From: Pseudomonas thermotolerans DSM 14292
GTDB taxonomy: Bacteria > Pseudomonadota > Gammaproteobacteria > Pseudomonadales > Pseudomonadaceae
Assembly: GCF_000364625.1 (NCBI RefSeq)
Contig: NZ_KB822621.1
Span: forward strand, 1 to 60,953
Direction: 5' to 3'
DNA: 60,953 nucleotides
This document shows, piece by piece, positions 19,226 to 30,700 of the stretch (position 1 is its first letter; the number at the start of each line of letters is the position of its first letter). The position numbers and the translations under genes were made by a program. The notes under the pieces were generated by a model. It searched no databases and was not told the DNA's origin. It saw nothing but the letters and a program-made list of their open reading frames with translations.

Positions 19226-19271
19226 GTCCCGGGACCTTGGGGAAAAGGAGCGTGCGGAGCGCTGGCGCGCC

Positions 19272-20099
19272 TTACTCCACAGGCGCGGTGCGCAACTTCT
19301 CGCTACGCCCGCGCAGCCATTCCAGGGTCAGCAGCAGGACCACCGAGAAGCCGATCAGCAGGGTGGCCGCCGCGGCGATGGTGGGGCTCAGGTTCTCGCG
19401 GATTCCGCTGAACATCTGCCGCGGCAGGGTGGCCTGCTCGGGGCCGGCGAGGAACAGCGTGACCACCACCTCGTCGAAGGAGGTGGCGAAGGCGAACAGC
19501 GCGCCGGAGATGACCCCGGGGGCGATCAGCGGCAGGGTCACCCGGCGGAAGGTAGTCAGCGGCGAGGCGCCGAGGCTGGCCGCGGCGCGCACCAGGTTGT
19601 AGTTGAAGCCCTGCAGGGTGGCCGACACGGTGATGATCACGAAGGGTACGCCGAGCACCGCGTGGGTGACGATCAGTCCCAGGTAGCTGTTGCCGAAGCC
19701 CAACGGAGCGAACGCGAGGTAGCAGGCCACGCCGACGATCACCACCGGCACCACCATGGGGGAGATCACCAGGCTCATGATCAGCGCCTTGCCGGGGAAG
19801 TCGGAACGGGTCAGGCCGATCGCCGCCAGGGTGCCGAACACCATGGCCAGCAGAGTGGCGGCCGGGGCGACGATCAGGCTGTTCTTCAGCGAGCGCATCC
19901 ACTCCGCGGAACTGAAGAAGTCCTGGTACCAGCGCAGCGAGAACTCCTGGATCGGGTAGACCAGGAAGGTGCCGCTGGTGAAGGACAGCGGCACGATCAC
20001 CAGCACCGGCAGGACCAGGAATAGCAGGATCAGAGCGCAGATCAGGCGCAGGCTGTAGTACCAAATGCGTTCGATCGGAGACATGTAGGGCGTGAGCAT
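19272..20099 (-). CDS. agtD: ABC transporter permease, PotI-like (AgtD)
   Basis: Inner-membrane permease of a polyamine/amino-acid type (PotABCD family) importer, 275 aa with about six hydrophobic segments. The cytoplasmic coupling loop RAAASLGASPLTTF...LPLIAPG contacts the ATPase. It is last in the agtA-B-C-D order. The name is by synteny with PAO1 PA0606, where this importer takes up 4-aminobutyrate and 5-aminovalerate; the substrate here is inferred. Confidence 0.85.
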   Translation of the reverse strand: MLTPYMSPIERIWYYSLRLICALILLFLVLPVLVIVPLSFTSGTFLVYPIQEFSLRWYQDFFSSAEWMRSLKNSLIVAPAATLLAMVFGTLAAIGLTRSDFPGKALIMSLVISPMVVPVVIVGVACYLAFAPLGFGNSYLGLIVTHAVLGVPFVIITVSATLQGFNYNLVRAAASLGASPLTTFRRVTLPLIAPGVISGALFAFATSFDEVVVTLFLAGPEQATLPRQMFSGIRENLSPTIAAAATLLIGFSVVLLLTLEWLRGRSEKLRTAPVE

Positions 20100-20112
20100 C
20101 TCGATTCTCTCC

Positions 20113-21363
20113 TTAGCTCAGGCGCATCCGGCTGGCGCCGACCAGCCAGCCGTAGACCATGTAGAGCACCAGGGTGGCGAACAACAGCAGGCCGCCCAGT
20201 GCGGTAGCCATGCCCCAGTTGATGCTGGTGTTGGTGTAGAAGGCGACGAAGTAGCTGACCATCTGGTCGTTCGGACTGCCCAGCAGCGCCGGAGTGATGT
20301 AGTAGCCGACCGAGAGGATGAACACCAGCAGGCAGCCGGCACCGACCCCGGCGACGGTCTGCGGGAAGTACACCCGCCAGAAGCTGACGAACGGGTGGCA
20401 GCCGAGGGAGATCGCCGCGCGCATGTAGCTGGGCGAAATGCCCTTCATCACGCTGTAGATGGGCAGGATCATGAACGGCAGCATGATGTGCACCATGGCG
20501 ATGTACACCCCGGTGCGGTTGAACACCAGCTCCAGCGGCTGGTCGATCAGCCCCAGCTTGATCAGCGCGCTGTTGATCAGGCCACCGGACTGCAGCAGCA
20601 CGATCCAGGCCGCCACGCGGACCAGGATGGAGGTCCAGAACGGCAGCAGGACGAGGATCATCAGCAGGTTGCTCTGGCGCGCCGGCAGGTTGGCCAGCAG
20701 GTAGGCCAGCGGGTAGGCCAGCACCAGGCAGATGACGGTGATCACCAGGCTCATCCAGAAGGTGCGGGCGAAGATTTCCAGGTAGATGGCCTGATCCGGA
20801 GTGGCTGCGGCCAGTTCGCCGAGGTCGTCGATGCGGTGGTCGAGCGCGGCGAGCAGGTAGTAGGCGGTGAAGGCACTGGCGTTGCGGCGGATCACCTGCC
20901 AGTAGGCGGGGTCACCCCAGCGCTCGTCGAGGGTCTCCAAGGCCTCCTTGTAGGACGCCGGTTCCTGCTTGAACGGCAGGGCACGGGCGGTCTTGGCCAT
21001 CAGGCTGCGGTAGCCGGCCAGCTCCATGTTCAGACGCTTGGACAGGTCGCCGATGGTCTGCTGCTTGCGCGCCTCCACCAGATCCTGACTGAGGGCCTTG
21101 TAGACGGTCTCGTCGGGCAGGGCCTTGCCATCCCACTCGGCGATCGCCTCCACGGTGCGCGGCAGCGAGCCGACCACCTCGGGGTTGCTGACGCTCTTGT
21201 AGAGCAGCATGGCGATGGGCAGGACGAAGACCAGCAGCAGGAAGACCAGCAGCGGCAGGACCAGCGCCTGGGCCTTCAGGCGGTTCATGCGCTCGGCCCT
21301 GGCCAGGCGCTGCTTGAGGCTCGGGCCGGAGACGGGTTCGGAGAGGACGGCGGTAGTGGCCAT
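20113..21363 (-). CDS. agtC: ABC transporter permease, PotH-like with long periplasmic insert (AgtC)
   Basis: Permease partner of AgtD, 416 aa, longer than the usual 280-310 because about 130 residues (roughly 70-200) sit between the first and second membrane segments; they are charged and predicted periplasmic. The coupling loop RAAISLGCHPFVSF is intact. Thirteen nt separate it from agtD. It is preceded by agtB after a 145-nt gap without a clear terminator. Confidence 0.85.
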   Translation of the reverse strand: MATTAVLSEPVSGPSLKQRLARAERMNRLKAQALVLPLLVFLLLVFVLPIAMLLYKSVSNPEVVGSLPRTVEAIAEWDGKALPDETVYKALSQDLVEARKQQTIGDLSKRLNMELAGYRSLMAKTARALPFKQEPASYKEALETLDERWGDPAYWQVIRRNASAFTAYYLLAALDHRIDDLGELAAATPDQAIYLEIFARTFWMSLVITVICLVLAYPLAYLLANLPARQSNLLMILVLLPFWTSILVRVAAWIVLLQSGGLINSALIKLGLIDQPLELVFNRTGVYIAMVHIMLPFMILPIYSVMKGISPSYMRAAISLGCHPFVSFWRVYFPQTVAGVGAGCLLVFILSVGYYITPALLGSPNDQMVSYFVAFYTNTSINWGMATALGGLLLFATLVLYMVYGWLVGASRMRLS

Positions 21364-21508
21364 GGTGGGCTCCGGTAGCTGAATCGTTAGTGACTTCGAG
21401 GAGCGAGCCCTGCTCGCAAAGCATTCGGTGGACCGGCCGGGACGAGACAGGCTCGCCCGGCCTGGCCGTGCCGGTCGGAGCCGAAGGCCGCGACCGGCAG
21501 GTGGGGAC

Positions 21509-22540
21509 TTACTTGGCCGCCCAGGCGTTGAAGCGCTGTTCCAGCTGCTCGCCGTAGTCAGCCCAGAAGGTCACGTCCATCGCCACCTGGTGGGCGATGT
21601 TCTCCGGGGCGGTCGGCATGTTCTTCAGCAGGCTCGGATCCAGCAGGTCGATGGCCTTGGCGTTGGCCGGACCGTAGGCGATGTTCTCCGAGTAGGCCTT
21701 CTGCTGCTCGGGCTGCAGGGTGAAGGCGATGAACTTCCGCGCCAGGTCCGCGTCCTTGGCACCCTTCGGGATGGCCCAGGCGTCGAAGTCGTAGATGCCG
21801 CCGTTCCACACGATCTGCAGGTTGCTCTCGTTCTGCACCGCGGCGATGCGGCCGTTGTAGGCGGAGCTCATCACCACGTCACCGGAGGCGAGGAACTGCG
21901 GCGGCTGGGCGCCGGCCTCCCACCACTGGATGTACGGCTTGATCTGGTCCAGCTTGGCGAAGGCGCGGTCCTGGCCTTCCTTGGTGGCGAGCACCTCGTA
22001 GACGTCCTTGGGCTCGACGCCGTCGGCCATCAGGGCGAATTCCAGGGTGTACTTGGCGCCCTTGCGCAGGCCACGCTTGCCCGGGTACTTCTTCACGTCC
22101 CAGAAATCCGCCCAGCCGCTCGGGGCGCTCTGCAGCTTGTCGGCGTTGTAGGCCAGCACTGTGGACCACACGAAGAAGCCCGCGCCGCAGGGAGTCAGGG
22201 CGCCCGGCACGAAGTCCTCGGGATTGCCGAACAGGCTGGCGTCCAGCTCCTCGAACAGACCCTCGTCGCAACCGCGGGCCAGTTCCGGCGATTCCACCTC
22301 GACCAGGTTCCAGGTCACGCTGTTGGTGTCGACCATGGCCTTCACCTTGGCCATCTCGCCGTTGTACTCGCCGGCGATGATCTTGCCGTTGCCGGCCTGT
22401 TCCCAGGGCTTGTAGAAGGCTTTGGTCTGGGCGTTCTTGTTCGCCCCGCCGAAGGAAATCACGGTCAGGTCGGCGGCCAGCAGCGGCGCCGCACAGGCCA
22501 TCCCCAGGGCCAGAGCAGAGATCTTCAGTACTTTCTTCAT
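21509..22540 (-). CDS. agtB: Periplasmic substrate-binding protein (AgtB)
   Basis: Extracytoplasmic solute receptor of the PotD/spermidine-putrescine-binding class, 343 aa. Signal peptide MKKVLKISALALGMA...LLAADL with cleavage likely after ALLAA-type residues near 22; then the binding-fold start LTVISFGGANKNAQ. It delivers ligand to AgtC/AgtD. The probable ligands GABA and 5-aminovalerate come from PAO1 synteny, not from visible binding residues. Confidence 0.85.
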   Translation of the reverse strand: MKKVLKISALALGMACAAPLLAADLTVISFGGANKNAQTKAFYKPWEQAGNGKIIAGEYNGEMAKVKAMVDTNSVTWNLVEVESPELARGCDEGLFEELDASLFGNPEDFVPGALTPCGAGFFVWSTVLAYNADKLQSAPSGWADFWDVKKYPGKRGLRKGAKYTLEFALMADGVEPKDVYEVLATKEGQDRAFAKLDQIKPYIQWWEAGAQPPQFLASGDVVMSSAYNGRIAAVQNESNLQIVWNGGIYDFDAWAIPKGAKDADLARKFIAFTLQPEQQKAYSENIAYGPANAKAIDLLDPSLLKNMPTAPENIAHQVAMDVTFWADYGEQLEQRFNAWAAK

Positions 22541-22575
22541 TGTTCTTCTCCCACGTTGACAGCGATTGGAACGCC

Positions 22576-23700
<1,125 letters not shown>

Positions 23701-23810
23701 AGCCCACACCTTCGAATTTCTTGTAAGCCGTGGGTGAATCCTAGATAAGCCGGTGGGCGTGGCAAATCGGGGCGCAGGAGAGATTGCTATCAGCCAGAAA
23801 GAAGCCCCTT

Positions 23811-23828
23811 TGTAGGGAAATCCCTACA
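23811..23828. promoter_or_regulatory. Perfect inverted repeat, candidate operator of agtABCD
   Basis: TGTAGGGA-AA-TCCCTACA, 8-bp arms with a 2-bp centre, lies between the end of agtR and the start of agtA. Seven/eight-bp arms with a two-bp centre resemble sites for NarL/FixJ-type dimers, and AgtR is of that class. No copy was noticed elsewhere in the window. Confidence 0.5.
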
Positions 23829-23877
23829 CAAGGTCGGGAGATGGGACGACCGCCGACCAGCCAGCCGGGACGGCATG

Positions 23878-24504
23878 CTAGAGCTTGTGCTCCAGGGCGT
23901 AGCGGACCAGATCGGCCACCGAGTTGGCGCCCAGCTTCTGCATCAGGCGCGCCTTGTGGGTGCTGATGGTCTTGCTGCTGAGGGCCAGTTCCTGGGCGAT
24001 GTCGTTGACGCTGTCGCCGCGCACCAGGCGCTCGAACACCGAGAACTCCCGTTCGGAGAGCAGCGCATGGGGCGGACGCTCGTCGGTCAGACCGACCTCG
24101 AAAACCATGCGGTCGGCCAGCTCCGGGTCTATGTAGCGGCCGCCGCTGGCCACCTTGCGGATCGCGGTTAGCAGCAGGGCCGGGTCGCTGTCCTTGGTGG
24201 CATAGCCGGCCGCCCCTGTCTTCAGGGCGCGGGCGGCCATCTGCGCCTCGTCGTGCATCGACAGCACCAGGATAGCCGGCGGCTCGCTGAGCGCGCGGAT
24301 CCGCGGAATGGCCTCCAGGCCATTGACTCCGGGCATGGAGATGTCCAGCAGCACCACTTCGCAGGGGGTGTGGCGCAGCGCTTCCATGAGCTGCTCGCCA
24401 TTGGCGGCCTCGCCGGCCACTTCCAGGTCCTTGGCCAAGCCGATCAGTTGCTTGATGCCCTCGCGGACGATGGTGTGGTCCTCGGCGACCAGTACGCGAA
24501 TCAC
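23878..24504 (-). CDS. agtR: Response regulator, NarL/FixJ family (AgtR)
   Basis: DNA-binding partner of the adjacent sensor kinase, 208 aa. The receiver domain has phospho-acceptor D54 (VVLLDISMPG) with acidic residues E8/D9; the C-terminal LuxR-type helix-turn-helix is at about 145-205 (LSEREFSVFERL...SSKTISTHKARLMQKL). It is 15 nt behind agtS and upstream of agtA, the predicted target operon. Confidence 0.93.
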   Translation of the reverse strand: MIRVLVAEDHTIVREGIKQLIGLAKDLEVAGEAANGEQLMEALRHTPCEVVLLDISMPGVNGLEAIPRIRALSEPPAILVLSMHDEAQMAARALKTGAAGYATKDSDPALLLTAIRKVASGGRYIDPELADRMVFEVGLTDERPPHALLSEREFSVFERLVRGDSVNDIAQELALSSKTISTHKARLMQKLGANSVADLVRYALEHKL

Positions 24505-24519
24505 TTCGTTCTCTCCTCG

Positions 24520-26970
24520 TCAGTCAGCTCGCCCGGTCGGCAGCGGCTCTACCGCTGCGTTCGTCGCCGTGCGCTCCCCGGCGCCGCCCGCCGACTCCAG
24601 CGGTACCCGTACGCTCAGGGTACAGCCCTCCCCCGGCCGGCTGGCAATGTCCAGGCTGCCGCCGAGCATCAGCACCCGTTCGCGCATGCCCACCAGCCCG
24701 AAGGACTGCTTGCCCGCCGCGGTCGGGTCGAAACCGCAGCCGTCGTCGGCAATTTCCAGCACCAGAGTAGCGCCTTCCACCTGCAGGCGCAGTTCCACGC
24801 TATCCGCCCGGGCGTGGCGCAGCACGTTGGTGAGCGCCTCCTGGAGAATGCGAAACAGGCCGATGGCTTTGGCATCGTTCAGCTCGGGCAGTTGCTCGGG
24901 CACCGCCACCAGGCAGGGAATACCGCTACGCGCCTCGAAGCGCCGGGCCTGCCACTCGATGGCCGAGGCGATGCCGGCATCCAGGATCGGCGGGCGCAAC
25001 GCGGTGGCCACGTCGCGCACCAGCTGGAACAGCTGGGCGATCAGCCGCTTCATGCTGCCCAGGCGCTCCTGCAGGCCGGGGTCGAGGGCGCCGTAGGCCA
25101 GCTCGCACATGGACACCTCCAGCTTGAGCACGGTGAGCACCTGGCCCAGCTCGTCGTGCACTTCGCGGGCGATGCGCGCCTTCTCCTCCTCGCGGACGCT
25201 CTCCAGATGCGCCGACAGCTCGCGCAGTCGCGTCCGGGACTCGGCCAGCTCCAGCTCGATGCGCTTGTTCTCGCTGATGTCCCAGACCACCCCGTCCCAC
25301 ACCGTGCGGCCTTCGCCGAGGCTGCGCGCACTGGCCTTGATGTCCGCCCAGCGCACCTGGCCGTCGCGGGTCAGGATGCGCCCCTGCCATTGCCAGTCGC
25401 GACCTGCGGCGATGGCGGCATCCTGGGTGGCATGGTAGGAGGCACTGTCCTCCGGGTGGACCAGGCTGCGGATGCCAAAATCCGCCGCCTGGATGGTGGC
25501 CGCCGGGTAGCCCACCAACTGCTCGCTGCCCTCGCTGATGAAGGCGAAGTCCACCGGCGCCCCCGGCTCCGGCTGCTCGAGGCGGAACACCAGCCCCGGC
25601 ACGTTGCCGGCGATGCCCTTCAGGCGCGCCTCGCTCTCCGCCAGGGCGGCGCGGGCGCGGCGCTGCTCGGTGACGTCGGTGAGGTAGACCACCAGGTACT
25701 CGGCGTCGCGGAAGCGCAGGAAGCTCAGGGTGACGTCTACCGGCAGCAAGCTGCCGTCGCTGCGTCGGCATTCGTTCTCGAAGTGCAGCGCCTCGCCGCC
25801 GCTGCTGCGTACCCGGCGCCACAGGTTGAGCCAGCGGTCCATGTTCAGATCGGGCTGGAACTCCTGCAGTGGCCTCTCCACCAGGCCGCCGGGCGCGTAG
25901 CCGAGGATCTGCTCGGCGGCGCGGTTGGCGTAGCGCACATGGCTGTCCCAGTTGACCCAGAGGATACCCACGGTGCTCTGGTCGATGGAGAACTGGGTGA
26001 GGCGCAGCGCCTCCTCTGCCAGCTCGCGCTGCTCCAGAGTGCCACGCGCCTCGCGCAGGCGCCGTTCGAGCCCCTGCAGCTGGCGGCGCTGCCAGGCGAT
26101 CACCGAGGCGCAGGCCAGCAGTAGGGTGAACAGCAGCAGGCTGAGGTTCTGCCAGACGCCCGGCGCGGCGCTCAGGTGCTGCCGCGGTATGGTCAGCCAG
26201 CGGCTGCGCAGCTGCTCGAGTTCCTTGGGCGGCAGGGCGTGCAGGGCGCTGTCGAGGATCGCCGAGAGCTGCGGCCAGTCGCGCCGCGAGGCGATACGCA
26301 GGAGCTGCGGCAGGCCGACGTCGGCGACCACCACCAGCTCGGCGAACTCCGGCTCGCGGGACAGCCGGGTGAGCTGCGCCTCATCGATCACCGCGTAATA
26401 GGCGCGGCGCTCCAGCACGCGGCGCAGCGCCTCGCGCTCGCTCTTCACCGGCTGCAGGCGCAGGTTGCTATAGGTGCCACGCAGGAAGTCCGCCACGCTG
26501 CTGGGCATGCGCACCGCCACCGGCTCCTCGACGGTGAGGCGCTCCAACTCCACCGCCCCGGCGGCGCTGCGCTCACCCACCAGCAGGTTGGGCACCCGCA
26601 GGTAGGGGTCGGTGAACAGCCACTGGCGCAGGCCCGCGGGGGTCTGGCCGAGCCCCGGAGCGACGTCCACCCTGCCGGCACGGCGGGCCGCCTCCAGTTC
26701 GTTGAGATCGGCATAGGTCTGCCAGCGCAGCTCCACCTGGAGCACGGATGCCAGCCACTCCATGAGTTCGATGTTGGCCCCGGAGAGCTTGCGCAGGCGA
26801 CGATCCTGCTGGGCATAGGGCGCCTGCAGCACCACGCCGACCCGCCACTCGCGGTGCTCGGCCAGCCAGGCGCGCTGCTCGGCGCTCAGCCGCACCTCCA
26901 CCGGCTCCGGCGCGGCCAGGGCGGCAGTCGCCAGACAACAGCAGAACAGCAGGTACAGCCAACGGCTCAT
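24520..26970 (-). CDS. agtS: Hybrid-sensing histidine kinase with periplasmic ligand domain (AgtS)
   Basis: Membrane sensor, 816 aa. Signal peptide (MSRWLYLLFCCCLATAALA), an SBP_bac_3-like periplasmic domain (about 25-255), one membrane helix (about 275-295), two PAS domains (about 330-445 and 460-580), a HisKA_3 dimerisation helix with phospho-accepting H605 in EVHDELGQ, and a HATPase module (DDGCGFD, GLVGMRERV). I used the start before the signal peptide; 29 in-frame codons upstream are unlikely. The periplasmic domain probably reads the imported amino acid directly. Confidence 0.92.
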   Translation of the reverse strand: MSRWLYLLFCCCLATAALAAPEPVEVRLSAEQRAWLAEHREWRVGVVLQAPYAQQDRRLRKLSGANIELMEWLASVLQVELRWQTYADLNELEAARRAGRVDVAPGLGQTPAGLRQWLFTDPYLRVPNLLVGERSAAGAVELERLTVEEPVAVRMPSSVADFLRGTYSNLRLQPVKSEREALRRVLERRAYYAVIDEAQLTRLSREPEFAELVVVADVGLPQLLRIASRRDWPQLSAILDSALHALPPKELEQLRSRWLTIPRQHLSAAPGVWQNLSLLLFTLLLACASVIAWQRRQLQGLERRLREARGTLEQRELAEEALRLTQFSIDQSTVGILWVNWDSHVRYANRAAEQILGYAPGGLVERPLQEFQPDLNMDRWLNLWRRVRSSGGEALHFENECRRSDGSLLPVDVTLSFLRFRDAEYLVVYLTDVTEQRRARAALAESEARLKGIAGNVPGLVFRLEQPEPGAPVDFAFISEGSEQLVGYPAATIQAADFGIRSLVHPEDSASYHATQDAAIAAGRDWQWQGRILTRDGQVRWADIKASARSLGEGRTVWDGVVWDISENKRIELELAESRTRLRELSAHLESVREEEKARIAREVHDELGQVLTVLKLEVSMCELAYGALDPGLQERLGSMKRLIAQLFQLVRDVATALRPPILDAGIASAIEWQARRFEARSGIPCLVAVPEQLPELNDAKAIGLFRILQEALTNVLRHARADSVELRLQVEGATLVLEIADDGCGFDPTAAGKQSFGLVGMRERVLMLGGSLDIASRPGEGCTLSVRVPLESAGGAGERTATNAAVEPLPTGRAD

Positions 26971-27094
26971 CGGACATCCCCGGACAGACAAGAGCGCTAC
27001 CTTACTCCAGACGCCCCCTCGGAGGCGAAACCCGGACTGACAAAAAGTGGGCGACACAGTAGGCTGCGCCCATCGTCCCTACCGGAATACCAGG

Positions 27095-28084
27095 ATGCGC
27101 CATCCCCTGCGCCCGCGACTGACCGCCCTGTGCCTGTCCCTGCTGCTCGCCGTGCTGCCCCCGGCGCAGGCCGAGGACACCCCGGCGGACGAGGCACCGC
27201 CCGCCGCGAGCGAGCGGCCGTTCAGCGAGCGCAGCGCGGATGCGGCGGCCACCCTGCAGCAGCGTCTGCCGAACGAGGAACAGCAGTGGCTGGAGGCCGA
27301 CGGGGAACGCTTCCTGGCCCTCTGGCAGCCGGCCAACGTGGAGCAACCCAGCGGCGTGATCATCCTCATCCCCGGCGACGGCGAGACCGCCGACTGGCCC
27401 AGGGCGATCGGCCCGCTGCGCCGCAAGCTGCCGGACACCGGTTGGCACACCCTGAGCCTGACCCTCCCCGACCCGCAGGACGGCCTGCCACTACGCGCCG
27501 CCGAGCCGCCGACACCGGAGGAAGCGCCGGATGCCGCCGCGGATGAGCCGCAAGCCGACGAGCAGGCCGCCGCAACGGACGCTCAGGCCGAAGCCCCCGT
27601 GGACAGCCCTGCCGCGGCAAGTCCGGAGGCGCGCCTGGAACGCCATGCCGCCCGGGTACTGGCCCGCCTCCGCGCCGCGCTGGCCTTCGCCGAGCGGCAG
27701 GAGCCGGAGAGCATCATCTTCCTCGGCCACGCTAGCGGCGCCTACTGGGCAGCCCGCTACCTGGCCGAGGAACCCGCGCCACGCATCCACAACCTGCTGA
27801 TGGTCGCCGCCCGAAGCCCCGAGGGCTTCGGGCCGGCCCTGGAACAGCTGATCCCGAACCTCAGGCTGGCCACCGGCGACTTCTACTACAAGGACGACCC
27901 GGCCGCCCGCACGGCCGCCCGCAAGCGCCTCCAGACCGCCCGCCGGCAGCCGCTGCCGGCCTACCTGCAGATCGCCATGACCAGCCTGCCGGGCAATCCG
28001 GCGGTGGAGCAGGAACAACTGTTCCGGCGCATCAAGGGCTGGCTGCTGCTTCAGCTGCGCGCCCAGCACGCCAGCGGCACCTAG
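27095..28084 (+). CDS. DUF3530 secreted protein, alpha/beta-hydrolase-like
   Basis: Function unknown. A 329-aa protein with an N-terminal signal peptide (RLTALCLSLLLAVLPPAQAE, cleavage near residue 28), an Ala/Glu-rich low-complexity linker (about 145-185) and a GHASGAYW segment that resembles the nucleophile elbow of serine hydrolases. The start MRHPLRP was chosen because it begins the signal peptide. It is divergent from agtS and convergent with the DnaJ-like gene (13 nt apart). Confidence 0.75.
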   Translation: MRHPLRPRLTALCLSLLLAVLPPAQAEDTPADEAPPAASERPFSERSADAAATLQQRLPNEEQQWLEADGERFLALWQPANVEQPSGVIILIPGDGETADWPRAIGPLRRKLPDTGWHTLSLTLPDPQDGLPLRAAEPPTPEEAPDAAADEPQADEQAAATDAQAEAPVDSPAAASPEARLERHAARVLARLRAALAFAERQEPESIIFLGHASGAYWAARYLAEEPAPRIHNLLMVAARSPEGFGPALEQLIPNLRLATGDFYYKDDPAARTAARKRLQTARRQPLPAYLQIAMTSLPGNPAVEQEQLFRRIKGWLLLQLRAQHASGT

Positions 28085-28097
28085 TGCCGCCAATCAA

Positions 28098-28880
28098 TCA
28101 GCGGAAGCCCCGGCGCTCGCGGATCAGCCGGTAGGCGTTGTGCAGCTCGCGGGTGCGCTCGGTGGCCTCGCGCACGCGTGCCGGCGTGGCACCGCTGCCG
28201 GCTAGCTTGTCCGGATGGTTCTGGCTGAGCAGCCTGCGGTAGGCACGCTTGATGGTCGCCGGATCAGCATCGGCGCTGACCCCGAGCAGACGCAGCGCCT
28301 CCTGATAGGCATTGCCGGGCGCCACCGGCTGACCGGCCGCTTGGTAGTCGCGACCGAGACGCTGCACCGCCTCCGTCGACCAGCCCAGCCAGCGCCCCCA
28401 CTCCAGCAGCAGTGCCTGCTCGTTGCGCCCCAGCCGACCATCCGCCCAGGCCATCCGCCAGCAGGCGCGCAACAGCGCCTCGCCCCGCTCGCGGCGGGTA
28501 CGCAGCGCGCTCAGCGGACGCTTCAGGTCGTCCAGGCCCTGCTTGCCGCGGGTGAAGGCTTCAATGGCCTCGCGCTGCGCCGCCGCATCCAGGTGCAGGC
28601 GCTGCATCTCGCCGCGGGCCATCTGGATGTGGCTTTCCTGCACCACGCCGTCGCTCTTGGCCAGGCGGCCGAGCAGGCGGAACAGCAGCTCACGCTCGTC
28701 GATCTGCACCGGCGCCTCGTGCAGCGCCGAGCCGCGCAGGTGGGCGAGCAGATCGCGCCAGCTGCGCAGGTTCAGCCGGCGGTCCACCACCTGCCCGAGC
28801 AGGGCGCCGAGCAACGCTCCGGGAATGCTGGCCAGGACCAGGCCCGCGACACTGCCGATCAGGGTGGCCGGCCAGAGCAT
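28098..28880 (-). CDS. djlA: DjlA-like membrane-anchored DnaJ co-chaperone
   Basis: 260-aa protein with an N-terminal hydrophobic anchor (LIGSVAGLVLASIPGALLG), a TerB-like helical middle (about 70-180) and a C-terminal J domain with the HPD motif (NHPDKLAG). It is expected to stimulate DnaK at the membrane. It starts 1 nt after the murU stop, so translation is coupled; no functional link to cell-wall recycling is known to me. Confidence 0.85.
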   Translation of the reverse strand: MLWPATLIGSVAGLVLASIPGALLGALLGQVVDRRLNLRSWRDLLAHLRGSALHEAPVQIDERELLFRLLGRLAKSDGVVQESHIQMARGEMQRLHLDAAAQREAIEAFTRGKQGLDDLKRPLSALRTRRERGEALLRACWRMAWADGRLGRNEQALLLEWGRWLGWSTEAVQRLGRDYQAAGQPVAPGNAYQEALRLLGVSADADPATIKRAYRRLLSQNHPDKLAGSGATPARVREATERTRELHNAYRLIRERRGFR

Positions 28881-28881
28881 C

Positions 28882-30575
<1,694 letters not shown>

Positions 30576-30700
30576 CGGGTGGTCTCCGGCGGCGCTAGCC
30601 GTTGTGCGGGTCATGCTTTATTATCCAGCATCTTTTTCAGCCCATCGAGTGGCGTGCGGCCTCACCGGCCGAAGGCGCGCAGGAAGCCCGGACTTATAAG

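Noticed and set aside
23779..23815. Possible sigma-54 promoter before agtA (GG-N10-GC pattern)
   Set aside because: The -12 part reads TGGC rather than TTGC and the -24 part is poor; the regulator is not an AAA+ enhancer-binding protein.
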